Source of the DNA: Labyrinthula sp. Ha
Lineage: Eukaryota; Sar; Bigyra; Labyrinthulida; Labyrinthulaceae
DNA: 64,000 nucleotides
Direction: 5' to 3'
Assembly (NCBI GenBank): GCA_015227615.1
Contig: JAALGZ010000069.1
Location: forward strand, 60,647 to 124,646
The translations under genes were made by a program, and so were the position numbers. The notes below the pieces were generated by a model. The model ran no database searches, was not told where the DNA came from, and saw only the letters and a program-made list of their open reading frames with translations. Below, in pieces: positions 10,707-22,507 of the stretch (positions are counted from its first letter, which is position 1; each line of letters opens with the position of its first letter).

Positions 10707-12159
10707 TTACATCTTTTGACCTGAAATCTTCGAGTCCATGGACGTCTGTGCTGAAATGCCAGTGTTCTGACTAATCAGTCTCTGCCTGTGCCTAACTTCT
10801 CTTCTATGCTTTTTTGTTTTTGCATCTACCTTCTTTCGTCTAATATTACTTTCCACTGGAATGTAGTGGCCTTTATTCTTGTCAAAAACCCAATCCTTAG
10901 GTGGAACCTGACTAGGAACTCGCTTTGCGCGTCTTTTCTCAAGTTCTCCCATTAACTCTACCATGTAATCAACAATTTCTGTGGCAGTAATTCTTTCGCT
11001 AGGTTCATAAGATAAACAGGCGCGTGCTAAGTCATATAGCTTATAAGGACAGCCAGGGAGCATCGATGTTTGGATTTCATTAAGCAGCGCCTCATCAATT
11101 TCGAAACTGCTCTCCGCGCTTCTTAGCAAAAATGGTTCCAAAAGAGCTGGATTCTCCTCAGCAATAAGTCTGGTTGTCACTCTCCGTATATTTTTCGTAT
11201 CATAGAAATCAGTCTGCCTGTTACCCTCGTGATCATGATACGGAGTAGGTGATCTACCACATATGAGTTCCACAATCACCAACCCAAAAGAAAATATATC
11301 CACGGACAAATCATATGGTAAGCATAAGAGCATCTCCGGGGCCATCAGCTCATCTGTACCACAAATTGTGTAATTACGGTCCATCACTAAAAATGAGGCA
11401 AAAAAGAAACTTACTTTCTTCATCCTCTCCATCTTCAATCTTTGGGATATACCGAGCAAATCCAAAATCCCCAAGTTTACATGTCATTCTTTTCCCTCGA
11501 CCTTTCAAAAACATGTTTTCTGTTTTTATATCCCGATGTACGATTCGATTCGTCTCTTTATGCAGCTCACTAAGAGCCTGTGCAATGAAGTATATAACTC
11601 TACACCTTTGTTTCCACACAAAGTCTAAGTCGTGCGCATTGATCCTCTGTTTGAAAAATGCCAAATCTGGTCTTAAGGCGGATTTCACGTCACCACGGTT
11701 CAAGTACTCTGTACCAAAAACGAGCGTAATTTCATCCCTAGACTTAAGGTCATACTCCAAAGCTGAAACTTTAACTGAAAGAATATGTTCGTGATCAAGG
11801 TTTTGAAGCAAAGCTAGCTCAGTAAACGCATAAACGGGATCAGTTAAACTTTCTCCATCTGTCAATTCGTTCTGTTTAGCCAGCTGCATTTTCTTTAAAA
11901 GGATAATTTCATCACCATATTTTGTCAAAGATATAGAAGAAAAATTTCCGTCGGAGAAAAGTGCGGGATTATCGTTAGGATCCTGTTTGTTGGAAAAGAC
12001 GGAAGAAACATGTTGAAGAACGGTGGGCACGATGGCATTGAAGTGAAGCGGAAGTCGCTCCTGCTGAGAAACTATCAGGTCATCTTCAGGTAAACCAAAA
12101 TCAAGCTTTTCACTTTCATCGGGAAGAGTAGTAAATGACCGCAACAAATTTTTCTTCAT
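10707..12159 (-). CDS. protein kinase, TKL-like, with one 28-nt intron
   Basis: The spliced product is 474 aa: exon 1 is 12159-11415, exon 2 is 11386-10707. The kinase domain covers about residues 60-345. Visible motifs are Lys89/Lys90 in IILLKKM, the alpha-C Glu114, HRDIKTEN with catalytic Asp210, DFG at 231-233, and GTDELMAPE (258-266) followed by DIFSFG. The GTDE-MAPE/D-FSFG signature resembles LIMK/TESK and protist TKL kinases. The glycine-rich loop is degenerate (SDGNFSSI, one glycine), so ATP binding may be atypical although the catalytic residues are present. The last ~70 residues are very basic (RRKKVDAKTKKHRREVRHR) and could be a nuclear or nucleic-acid-binding tail. Splicing is required to join HRD/DFG to the APE motif. 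Substrates are unknown. Confidence 0.88.
11387..11414 (-). other. 28-nt spliceosomal intron in kinase gene
   Basis: On the minus strand it starts GTAAGT and ends TTTTTAG. Removing it joins ...GEDEE to M-MDRNYTICGTDE in phase 1 (A|TG) and restores the kinase activation segment. Without removal the frame soon ends. Confidence 0.88.
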
Positions 12160-15100
12160 ATCGCCTTTCTTTTCTAAGTTTTTTTTTGTTTTTTAACCGT
12201 AAGCAGCTGTAACTGGGAAAATTGAAACAGGTGATTGGCTCTTTTTGGCCAATGGGAATATGAACTAGAATCTGTTCTTTGTGTTTGTGTATACTATAGG
12301 GAGAAAATGCAGTTGCACGAATTTCCTATATAGAAATTAGGAGAAATAATATATATATACTGAAAAAATTATAGTATCAGTTAAAAAATACTAAAGAAAA
12401 TAAAAAGTAACTTGTATTCACTGCTTGATAAAAATATTGTATATTCTCTTTAAAATATATTATACTTGAACACTTTCACGTATCATTTAGTTTTCTTCTC
12501 CCTAGTTTATTACAATTTTTCTTAGGAAACAACAATACAAGTTAGAAAAGATGCAAGTTATGTAAGAAATGAAGACATTTTTTTTAAATGAGTTTAATAG
12601 CGAAAAGATCAACCGGTCCGACCAGTTCACTACCGCCTCTGACCTCTTTATTGGACATATATATATTGAATGATTCATTCATAAATTAAATAAGAAGCAT
12701 AACAAGAGGTGTCTCTCTCGTTGCAACCCAATAAAGACAATGTATAACTTTTTAAAATTCTGGACCCGAGTTAACAAATTTCACAATTTAGCAGTATTAT
12801 AACACATAGGTGAAAGGTTGTTAACTTCAGCTCGTTTTTCTTACAACAAGATATCAGAAAAGACTTTCAACTACAAGTTATGCTGGTCAACTGTAATCGA
12901 TAATCAGCGCAGTTTAAAGAATGTTTAATAAATAGCTGCCCAGCTGAAGAAATGATTTTGCTGCTTTGGATGAAATTGTCGTAGCCGAAATAAGTACAAT
13001 GTAACAGTTGACCCATATGTTGCATGGACAAAACTCGAAGACTGCATATATTTTAGGATATGATCATCAATTACGACTGCTAGGTCAATTATTTCAACAT
13101 GGCTCGGCGTTCTGATGGGCTAATTAGGCTGATTGTAAGTAAATGAGGTTTCGTTTTCTTAGTGTTACCGCTTTATTTGCACGGCTGTGATTTTACGTGT
13201 TGATAAATATCTCAGAGAGCTGCAGTTCTTTTGGAGAGCACAGAACAAAACCAGCTTGCATACAACTCTAGATTTAACTCAGTCAGGTTTGCTTGCGTTA
13301 GACAGTTTAGGAACTTGGTTCCTCAAAGAATGATGCATTGCTAACCTTGTGTCCTCTTCTTGTTCCCTCAAATAGTAAGAATAATTTACTGGGGTTATGG
13401 GCTTGGTTAAAGTTCATTCAACTCTAAAGCTCAGCAAACAAAACCTTCGACACATTGATTCCAACCATGTGAAATTTTAACACCAAAGTAGATGGGAATT
13501 TTATTTCTTGCATTGAGCCCACCTTGGAGTTATTAAATATGATAAGCCTGATCTCTTCTTAGAAGAGTACAAGGAAAACATTTTGCTTGATAAACACTCT
13601 TTTAATAAGCGTAAGAACTAACATTCTTCAAATAAGAAAAGTAGCACAAGACATAAAAAACTTTGGTGCTTCTGAAAGAAGCTAATAAATTGACGGCAAA
13701 ACAGATAAATTTCTAAACGAAATGAATATATTTTGTCTCATATTCTTAGGGACTAATAGGATGACATGAGAAATGAATAAGAGTTTCACACGATTACAGG
13801 AAGCTTGTAGAATGCTTCTTTTGGCCCAGGCAAATAATTCTTAATACTTGTAGCTGGCAGAAATTTGTCTAAGGAAAAGAAACAACACAGCAATTAAACC
13901 CTTTTCATATGAATTTGCTGATGATACGAACAAATTCTTGTTCGCAATTAGGAATGAAATTTGATTTATTGATACTTTATCAACATATTTTGAAGCTAAA
14001 TTTTCTTAAAGATTATCATTCGTATTTCATAAACTGTTCTTACTGACTATTGGTCACAATTGATTATTAATACAAAATTGAGTCATTTGGTGCTCGCAAA
14101 AAAAGGGCCAAAAATTTTTTTTTTATCCTAGGAAAATCTCCAAATAATAGGCCACATTGTGGGGCTATTTGTACTCCCAAACTGTTTGCAGGTTATATAC
14201 AGACTTTATTAAGGTTATTACATGGTATATGAATGAAATACAGCTTTTTGCTCATTTTGGTAAAGGGTCATGTATCCTAACTTTGTGTTTATATTCTCTC
14301 CATACTTAAGTCAAAATAAGAATCATTATTGTATATGAGTAAAAACCCTAAATTTCGTATTGATAAAGAGAATATGAAATAAAAACATCATTGATGATTC
14401 TTATCAATTCTTTTGCCTATTAATGATTTTAAGTGTTTCTTCAGTAAGGCTGAACCACTTTTGAAACCATACTTTAAACGGCTTAGAAATCATGTGGTGT
14501 AGTATTTACCCCACAGGTTTCCTGATAAGATAAGTATTCACTTGTCCCCAACCTTTGAGATTAATCGTAGTCAACAAGATATAAATTTTCACAATTATGG
14601 TAAGGCAAGTTGTATGAACCAATGTACCTGTCATGTTCATAGACTTTGGTGAGTTTTAATGGTTTTCAGAGTGGTATTGATGCAGAATCCATTAGACCCA
14701 TCATCTATCCAAGGTCTTACCCAAGCTTTAAACTATAGTCCGCACCATTAAAATTCTTATCCAACTAAAAATGCTGGCTCTCTTATAAAACTCTAAAACT
14801 ATAAATTCTCTGACAATTTCTAAAATATGTAGCTTCATATTAACTTTCAGCAATTTTTGCTTCTGGAAACAAAATATCAAAAACCTGTTATTTTGATTAG
14901 CTCCCATGAGTTTTTTGATTCTTCAGCTCTAAAAAAACTTTAATTTTTAATACTGCATGGAGTTAAACTTTCTCTGTCTTTTTAAGAAAACAGTGGTCAA
15001 AAATATATTTAAGTTTAATCAACTTCGTGTTCTATGTACTGTAGATAACATACCCTTTGTGAATAATTGAAGCAAGGTGAAATAATTAGCAAATGACTTT

Positions 15101-17019
15101 GCATGGAAGATCCGAGAATAGAAATGATCTCAACTGGCAATCTCACTGAACGGACGTAAAGGCTTTTAGTAAAATTCTAAGTCTATTTCCCAACCGTACT
15201 CTAAAACACAGCTCGCTAAACCTAATTTACCGTGACATCTTCTTAGGATAATAAACAGTCAAATTAATCATAGTGCAATCTTTCTAAGCTGTCTAACCTT
15301 ACCTTCCTGTAGGAAAATTGTTCCAAAGAAATGGTGCTTGTATTAAAGTCAAGAAAACATTTTACTACATGCCTAAATTATAAATTATAGAAGCACACAG
15401 GAAATAGTTTTTTTTTTATTTTGCAGCGCTGCGAGAGCGTGTACATTCTTTGTGAAAAGCGGGGCTGTCTTATATGAAATAATGCCCTCTGTTATCAAAA
15501 GTTCCTTCATGATCGGAGGATTAAGCAATAAGTATTATTTCAAGTTCCGTCAATATAAATGAATAAGACCTCATGTGCTAACACTATGAGTTTACGCCTT
15601 TATTGCCGCTATAAGTAGCATCATTGTTTAAGAATTTAATGATGTATATCTGAAATGTTCTTGATGTTTTTGAATATACTCTGAGCGATACTGATATTTT
15701 ATATACAGTTGTGAGTTAGTACATCTTATCACCGAGTACCTTTCAGGTTATGGTCGCATGTTTCACTTTTTTATATTTTGATAGTTTGGTATATATATTT
15801 CTTTAGTTTCTCGCTCATTACCCTGGTGTCCAATATTTTTGCCGCTATTCTCCTCCGGTTTGTGAGACTTAAACCCATATTCCTACTTTTCCCTATTTAT
15901 CATTTTATGAATTCAATCAGTTGATTTATTGCTATTAGTTGTCTAACGATGGTAACATATGAGTATATAGTCAATGGCACTCTTAGCTCTTTGTATCATA
16001 ATATTGTTGCAGCAAAACATCCCTGACAGAGGTCATTTCCGGGGAATATACATATATTAGATATTGTATATTTCTAGAATATTCCTTGCGCATATGACTC
16101 CTTTTTACATTTTTTCATGCGATTTAACAATGAGTTAAAAACATCTGATTAATGTAGATATTGGACCATGTACTCCAAATATCGTCTGAGAAATTATAAT
16201 TCGTAGAAAAAATCTCTTAGCATTTGGGAAATATCAAAGTCCGAGAAAAATATTAAAACCTAAGGTTTTAGTGTCATTATTTGGGTTCTATTATTTTTCC
16301 CCAAATGGTACTTCTGCTTTGGAAATTTACTTATATAAGACTCTGTATTTAACGTGATGAAATTTTTCTGCTTCCATATGCTTCTCTCGCATCCTTTTAT
16401 GAGCTCGTGTAAAGCTTGCTTGTCTGGTTTTCTTTTAGTTCTTATTCTTCTTTAACAGTCACCTATTGTTTCTAATGAATATGTCAGTTCTTAAGCTGCA
16501 TAATTAGTCTCGATGTAGGTGACATTTGTTACAATCCGTGTTACTTCTTCAGATCTATTTGGCAAGAATTAAACATGCCTCAATTCTTCCTCATATCCGG
16601 TGTCCTAAAAGCTAAATCTAAAACAAATTATAAAAGACAAATAAAGCACACTTCAAATATGATGTGGAAACAAGGACAAAAAGGTGAGATCAAGAGAGAT
16701 AAGAAGATAAAGAGGGAGAGTTGGCAGAGCTTCCTACATTAATGTCGCGTTATATATTGGAATATAAAGAGATATTCGAGAGACTGGTATATGTTTCGAA
16801 CTAATTTGACTTAAAAGATATGTTCCACTTCGCTGACAGGAAAAAAGAAAAAGTCTCCAAATACACACTTCTTACTGTGAATTCAATATGATTTACGTGA
16901 TATTTCTCTTTAAACTTGCTAGAGCGGATAACTCCCGACTTCAGCTTCAAGGTTCAGCATCTTCTATATATACATTTTAGAAAATTATTCCAATAAAATG
17001 ATTTTCAGAGCTATAAGGC
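12160..17019. other. long gene-poor stretch
   Basis: The 140 bp next to the kinase ATG should be its promoter and contain TTAACCGTAAG near 12194. Beyond that I find no frame with convincing coding signal over 4.8 kb. The sequence is AT-rich with short A/T homopolymers, including T(9-10) at about 14117 and 15411 and an ATATATATAT run near 12351. A weakly coding-like patch at 13500-13620 could be a retroelement trace, but I cannot place it. Confidence 0.5.
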
Positions 17020-18940
17020 TGTATTTTTTTTTGAATATTTGCAAAGCTGCAAAACAATAAATTTCGACTTGTGCTGGAGACATTCAGAAATGTTTTCTGA
17101 GTATCAATGTTGTGATGAATGAAGATTTGGTAAGTCTGTCTACTCTAAAGAGAGCAATTGGTTGATGTTTTACGTCCCTCTGCTCTTCAGAATGATAATA
17201 AAATGGAACTGTCGTTATCGCTCTCTCCAATGTCTTTTCGTTAGTTCAGGACATTATTTTGTTGTGTTTTCAGCTGTGAAGTTGGTATTCTAGGGGCAAT
17301 GAGAACACCTAGTCCGTGGGTGTACTTTCGTACCCTCCATAAAACTTTAGCAATATGCTATATGGGTTGACAGCTCTAAGGACCAGTGATAAGTGGGCGG
17401 TTGAATGGCTTTCTCATTCGATCTACAGGTATTCTTTTTGAAGTATTGGATTTTGCTTCTCTATTATTAATTCAAATACTTGCGAGTGTGTCAGTACTTT
17501 TTGGTTGATGTTATGGTGGAACCTGTAATATTTCCGAGCTTTTTGGAGTATTGAAGAACTCCAGCTGCAACTATTCATCCAATATTTCAGGTTGATGTAT
17601 CTGACTATTCATTCCGGAAATATCATTAGATTATTCATGTCCTTTGCTTCAAGCAAATTTCTATATCCGTCAGCGTTATTGACATGCTTTTTTATTTCTT
17701 TGAGAGGATGCTCATTCCGTTTCTTATGCTTGATACTAAGGTGCAGTTTTAGACCCCATTTAGCATTGTTGTAAGTACTACGGAAGGTATTGCAACAGGT
17801 TTTATCTTCCTTTGGAAGAAGGATGATCTCACTTTATTTATAAGTCATTGGAGAATTATTTTTGGGTGCCTTATCCTCAGTTGAATCATCATTATGCCCA
17901 TGCCTGGGGTATCGAGCACTGCACAAAGATATTCGAACTCCATGAATGCTTTTTTTGCAGACTACTGCATCTTGCCGCTTGCTTCTGAGCGGCTGATCTA
18001 TCACCTATTGAGGCTGGAGCGGGACTGCTCAACCATTTTCGAATCTGTTCTAAATTCCGCCTCAGCATCTTTACTCTTTATGATACAAATTAGTTATATC
18101 TTGTAAAAATACTGGTTGAACTATTTGCAACAAACCCTATCTAGCAGTTTGATTATTGAGTCTCTGAGTGTCTCACCGCTTGCTTCCCTGGATCTTTCCA
18201 TTTTTCCAATTTTTGTTTTCTTGACATTTATTCTTAGTCCACTAAATTCTTCTGTCTACTTACTATAAGGATTAGGTCTTAGAATCTATGTTGCTGCTTA
18301 TAGAAAGGTATTTCATCATCAATAAAACTTTTATCATGAACTTTCAGTACGTTAAGTAAGCTGTTCCCTAAAGTATTCTTCCTTGTTTCTTCTATTATAC
18401 CCTCTAAATCGAGAATAAAGAGAGTAGTAAAGGGCTCATCTCATTACTAAACACCTCCACAGAAATTAATTTCATTGGAATAGAGCTCCCTTCTGCAACT
18501 TTCGACGTGGGGAATATAACTAGATTATCCAGCGGTGAAAACAGCTTGGCGTGTTGTGCTCTTTTAGCGAAGTTTCTTTAAACCTGTGAAAGATAGAATC
18601 AAATGCATACTTAAACTCAATGATTAAAACTTTACTGCAGCTTTTTCTTTAATTGTTTGCGTAATTACTAGCTTCAGTGGCTCCATCTTGTAGACAATGG
18701 ATCTCCCGCGATCGAAACTAACTTCGTACGAAAGGTGTTGCTGTGTCTCCAAGAACTTGTTTGCTGTTATCTTCATTTCTATTTTCATCAACGGGCTGCA
18801 CAAAGTTGTTGGATTGCATCTTTCTGGCTCCTTCGCGTCTTGTTTGCCTGTAGATGAAATTGAATTTACATTACAGAAAGTCCTTTTCTCACTCTGTTCT
18901 AACTTCCCTATAAAATACTTTGGGCAGTGCTAATTAGATG
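17020..18940 (-). mobile_element. decayed non-LTR (LINE-type) retrotransposon
   Basis: Read on the minus strand in several frames, this region shows reverse transcriptase blocks in the correct order. First is NPTTLCSPLMKIEMKITANK followed by LSYEVSFDRGRSIVY (about 18820-18670), corresponding to the 'I-L-S-K-I-E-K-N-R' and 'Q-x-G-F-R-x-G-R-S' blocks. Next is LIIEFKYAFDSI (motif A), then SVEVFSNEMSPLLLSLFSI, matching 'G-V-R-Q-G-x-P-L-S-P-L-L-F-N'. Then comes FIDDEI (motif C, canonical xADD) and GLRINVKKTKIGKM (about 18220), the classic post-catalytic block. Later frames to about 17880 look like the LINE connector region. Stops and frameshifts separate all blocks, so it is dead. No endonuclease is visible, and the 5' side ends just before the hydrolase gene. 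A T-run at 17023-17033 on the plus strand could be the 3' poly(A). Confidence 0.8.
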
Positions 18941-19088
18941 TTTCTTTTGCTTCCATATTTGTTTGCTAAACAAGTACAAAGTATAGACTAAACTTCTGTT
19001 TTCCTTCCGGGCAGGATCATTTTCATATATCGTGTTCTATAACCTCTATGGGTGAATATAAATAACTCCGTGTTCTTGAACCTCCGCT

Positions 19089-20493
19089 ATGGCTTATTCC
19101 GACACTGCCATAACCGTTAAGTGCAGATTGAAACAGAACAGAGAAATGACAGATAAACTGAAAGAGCTGAACGAGAACTTTGAACACGTACGAAACGAGT
19201 TACGACAGAATATTCAGCATGCAGCAGAGGATATAAAACATGCAGGAGAAGATATTAAGGAGCAGTTAACCCTTTGGCAAGCCGCCGTTCGACTTGCATT
19301 TTCACGAATCCGAAGTTACTTGGGTGTGTTGCCAACATTTCTAGAGTTCGTTGGAGTCATTTTTGTTATATATATTATCCGAGCAATAGTCAAGCACGAT
19401 GATAGAATAAAACATTCCGCCCTTTTAAGAGTTGGAAAGTATCGGGTTTCATTAGAAAGGGAAAAGCCTAGGGATTATCATGCACTAAAATACTTTCAGA
19501 ATCAGCAGGGACTGTGGATTCACTACTCAGTTTGGCCGAACAAAAACTTCACCAAGTTAAGCAGAGATCGTTCCGAAAGTGATTTAAAGTTGTCAACGTC
19601 CATGACAACTTCAGAGTTTGATGGGAGCAAGTACTTTCCAAAAGGTGTAATTTTAATCTTCCATGGGCATTCAGAACACGTTAATCGACATGCACATGTG
19701 GCAGAGTACATGGCTAAGAATAATTACCTGGTTTTTGGTATTGATCACCAAGGTTTTGGTCGATCTGAGGGGGATAGAGGACATGTAGAAAGTTTTGAAC
19801 ACTACCTGGATGATGTGGTTCTATTTCTGTCTGAAGTTATGCCTGATTTACCAATCATTGAAGAGATGGAAAAGTTTGGACTGAATTTCAAATCACTCCC
19901 TGTATTCTTCTTAAGCCACTCAATGGGCAGTTTGATCTCCTTAACAACAGGTTTGCGCCTGCAACTTCAGAATCACAAACGTATGTTTATAGTTTCTTTT
20001 ACATTTAGTATTGCGCAGGTTGAAAGGACTTATTGTAGGATCTCCTCCACTTTATCTTGACCCGCGTACAAGAAAACCATGGTTGATGTTCTTGATGCAT
20101 TTGGCAGCCTATATTTTCCCTAAGTTTCCGCTAATTGGATTTCCACCAGAAGAATCAACATCTTTTTCTCAAGTCAAGTTTCACTCGCAGTTTGATCCAC
20201 TTAATTACCAAGATAAGATTAGACCACATCAACTTGCTCAAATGCTAGGAAAGAATAAGTATCTCCTGGATCACGCTGAGGATTTTAATCTGCCCATATT
20301 CTTGTTTCATGGTACGGATGATCCGACTTGTAATATTGTTGGTTCACGCCAGTTTATTGAAAGGATTCCATCTAAAGATAAAACACTTCTGGAGTTACCT
20401 GGCTTAAAACACGAACCAATGCAAGAGCAGAGGGCTATCAGGGAAGAGTTGTTTGCTAAAATAGTGAGTTGGATTAACAAGAGAGTCAAGTAA
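19089..20493 (+). CDS. membrane-anchored alpha/beta hydrolase (monoacylglycerol lipase-like)
   Basis: The spliced product is 458 aa: exons 19089-19980 and 20009-20493. Residues 20-75 are charged and helical, probably an amphipathic or coiled segment. A single membrane helix lies at about 82-101 (FLEFVGVIFVIYIIRAI). An alpha/beta hydrolase of the serine aminopeptidase S33/monoglyceride lipase type follows. Motifs are the oxyanion region FHGHSEH (191-197), GIDHQGFGRSEG (217-228), nucleophile elbow LSHSMGS with Ser278, FHGTDDP with likely acid Asp402, and LKHEPM with His432. This family hydrolyses monoacylglycerol or lysophospholipid esters at membranes. The classic GHSMGG elbow is changed to SHSMGS, but the triad is intact. 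The N-terminal anchor is unusual compared with soluble mammalian MGLL. The gene is convergent with LYRM2, with only 3 bp between the stop codons. Confidence 0.9.
19981..20008 (+). other. 28-nt spliceosomal intron in hydrolase gene
   Basis: It starts GTATGT and ends CATTTAG. Splicing is phase 1 (C|TA) and joins LQNHK to LLRRLKGLIVGSPPLYLDP, the normal post-elbow continuation of the hydrolase fold. The next downstream AG would give an immediate TGA, so this acceptor is the only workable one. Confidence 0.88.
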
Positions 20494-20496
20494 ACA

Positions 20497-20820
20497 TTAA
20501 AAGGTGCGTTTATTTTGCCAAGGAAATACTGTTCCAGGTTTTAATATATCTCGCTCATCATAAACTGGTTGTCGATTTAGTGCTTCAACTTGTTTTAACT
20601 TTGCTTTTCCATCTCGTAGTAGGTTAGAGACAATAATACGAGAATCGATATGGGAGTTGGCACGAAATTCCATTTGAACTTGAAGTTTAATAGATTTACC
20701 AAGAGATGTGTTTGTTTTTTCCAAAGTTCTTGAATTTTTTAAGAAGTTGCGGTATAGCTGAAGCACCTCAGAGCGAATGATAAAATACTTCAAGTCCTTC
20801 ATTGAAGTACTTCGATACAC
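20497..20820 (-). CDS. LYR-motif protein, LYRM2-like
   Basis: The product is 107 aa. The N-terminal motif LKYFIIRSEVLQLYRNFLKNSR fits the Complex1_LYR family, with the L-Y-R tripeptide followed by F. It is followed by SIKLQVQMEFRANSHID and IIVSNLLRDGKAKLKQVE, which align with the LYRM2 pattern 'E-F-R-x-N-x-x...I-x-x-L-x-x-G-x-x-x-L-K'. LYR proteins are small mitochondrial matrix factors that bind acyl carrier protein and help assemble respiratory complexes or Fe-S proteins. LYRM2 is linked to complex I. A second Met at residue 7 is an alternative start. Presence of this gene implies respiring mitochondria. It is divergent from the coiled-coil gene over a 97-bp shared promoter. Confidence 0.82.
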   Translation of the reverse strand: MYRSTSMKDLKYFIIRSEVLQLYRNFLKNSRTLEKTNTSLGKSIKLQVQMEFRANSHIDSRIIVSNLLRDGKAKLKQVEALNRQPVYDERDILKPGTVFPWQNKRTF

Positions 20821-20917
20821 TTAATGACGTGGCATTTTGGTAATAAATGACACCAGAAGATGTTAGCGTTGAGCTAATTTTTGGCGGTTAACAGTTCTCC
20901 GTTAAAATGAATGAAGG
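20821..20917. promoter_or_regulatory. 97-bp bidirectional promoter
   Basis: The two start codons are only 97 bp apart, so both promoters must lie here or overlap the coding starts. It contains TTTTTGGCGGTTAACAG near 20879, whose TTTGGCGG resembles an E2F/DP site, and CCGTTAAAATG near 20899. A TGACGTGGCA element (CRE/ACGT-core type) lies near 20824. Two out-of-frame ATGs at 20907 and 20911 precede the coiled-coil start and would open short uORFs if the transcript begins upstream. All factor assignments are by motif resemblance only. Confidence 0.5.
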
Positions 20918-22468
20918 ATGGAAAAACTCGAGCAAGAATTCTTTGAATTTGATGAAGGTATATTAGTGACATCAGAACAACAAAATGATAATCAGTTAAT
21001 GCTTTATGAAAAGGAACTTGCTAAAGTTTTGCAGCGAAATGAAATTTTGCAAAAACAGCTTGAAACCAAAGAAGAGGAGAAGAGAAAATACGAAGATGAT
21101 TTTTATATTATTAAAAATAATTTGCGACAGTTCAATAAGGAATGTAAGAAATTAAAGTCAAACGAGGAGAAGCTCAAAATTATTTTGAAAAGGCTTGGTA
21201 TTAAGAACCAAGAATTAATCCACACGAACAAAGATCTAGAGTCACACAACAAAGAACTGCGAGTTGAAATTGATGGTATGAAGGAGTATTTGACAAAAAT
21301 AGTGTCTAGTTGCAATGAAGAATCTGCCATTAGCAAGAAGACACTGGGTCTCTATGAAACTGAAATAGAGAGTTTGAGGTTAGAAAATACAAGTGTCAAA
21401 CGAGATAATGATGCGCTGGAGCAAAGGTCCTTCGAAATTGAAAAAGATTTCTCGAGGCTCAGGCGTGAGTCGGAAGAATTAGAGTCCATCACTAAAAATC
21501 AAAAGAGGCTAATCACAGCACAAGAAAAGGAGATTATCAGTTATAAGGATGAAGTTAAATACCTAAAAAAATCAATAAATGAGATTGAAGTAGATAGGAA
21601 TGCTCTAACAGGAAAACTAGAATTTTTACGGAAGAAAACCGCAGAACTGGAGATCCAGGCCCAAATAAATACCTTCAAGATTAGAAGAACTAACAATAAG
21701 AATACCATGAATATAGAATCTTGTAAGGAGAAACTTAACGGAAAGGTAAAAGCTTTATTTGAAGCTGTGAAAGCGGAACTAGAAGACGTTAATGTTATTA
21801 GAGATGTTAAAGCTGTTTTAGATCAGAAAGTTACCTCATTGCTGGAGACCCAGGTCAGAAAACCTAACCCTAACAACAGTCAGTCAGTTTGCTTGGTGCC
21901 ACATTTAAAGAATAGACTCCAAGCCTCTAGTTTTGAGTTAGAAAACATAGACCTGAAGCACAGCTTGCAAGTTTATCAAGAGCAACTTAAACAGAGTGAA
22001 GCATTAGTCTTGCAACAATCTTCGAACTTCCAACTTCTGGAAACAAGATTAGCACAAGCTAACGGTGAACTTTCTCGTCTTAAAAAGGAAAGAACAAGTG
22101 ATCTCGAGCGAAACTTAAAGCTGTGCTCAAGAAAAGAAGAAGCTGATGGACTAGAAATTCTAACACTTACAACAAACCTGCGATCTGTTGAAGACAAGCT
22201 ACATGAGAGAACTAATGAGCTGAATAGATTAAATAGGGAACTCGCCTTAGAAAGGCGAACAAAGCAAGAAGAATTAGAGTCTATGAGTAGAAATGCAGAA
22301 AGATTTTTTGAGGAAATAATGGGTGAAATGAAAAACATAAAAAGAAGGAATGAAAGCTTACAAAAATCCGTAAACTTATCACGAAATAGAAAAGGAAGTA
22401 GAGTTCTAGAAGAGGCCCAGGTAAATAAGATTATGGAACTTAGGAAACGAGTAACTCAGATCTTATAG
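20918..22468 (+). CDS. long coiled-coil protein
   Basis: This 516-aa protein is nearly all charged alpha-helix: heptad-like Leu/Ile spacing with Glu, Lys, Arg, Gln and Asn from about residue 20 to 260. A less regular hinge at about 265-330 contains a PNPNNSQS stretch. A second coiled coil spans about 335-510. There is no membrane segment, signal peptide or enzymatic motif. Such proteins usually act in cytoskeletal, centrosome/basal-body, Golgi-tether or kinetochore structures, but the sequence gives no specific assignment. It is intronless. The start at 20918 is the first ATG in the long frame, and upstream ATGs at 20907 and 20911 are in other frames. The stop lies 39 bp from that of the convergent PAN-domain gene. 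Confidence 0.85.
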   Translation: MEKLEQEFFEFDEGILVTSEQQNDNQLMLYEKELAKVLQRNEILQKQLETKEEEKRKYEDDFYIIKNNLRQFNKECKKLKSNEEKLKIILKRLGIKNQELIHTNKDLESHNKELRVEIDGMKEYLTKIVSSCNEESAISKKTLGLYETEIESLRLENTSVKRDNDALEQRSFEIEKDFSRLRRESEELESITKNQKRLITAQEKEIISYKDEVKYLKKSINEIEVDRNALTGKLEFLRKKTAELEIQAQINTFKIRRTNNKNTMNIESCKEKLNGKVKALFEAVKAELEDVNVIRDVKAVLDQKVTSLLETQVRKPNPNNSQSVCLVPHLKNRLQASSFELENIDLKHSLQVYQEQLKQSEALVLQQSSNFQLLETRLAQANGELSRLKKERTSDLERNLKLCSRKEEADGLEILTLTTNLRSVEDKLHERTNELNRLNRELALERRTKQEELESMSRNAERFFEEIMGEMKNIKRRNESLQKSVNLSRNRKGSRVLEEAQVNKIMELRKRVTQIL

Positions 22469-22507
22469 TGTTCAGTTATACATGGTAAATGCATATTTGA
22501 AGCAGCG

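Noticed and set aside
13480-13620. retroelement gag-like frame
   Set aside because: Only short fragments between stops and no diagnostic motif.
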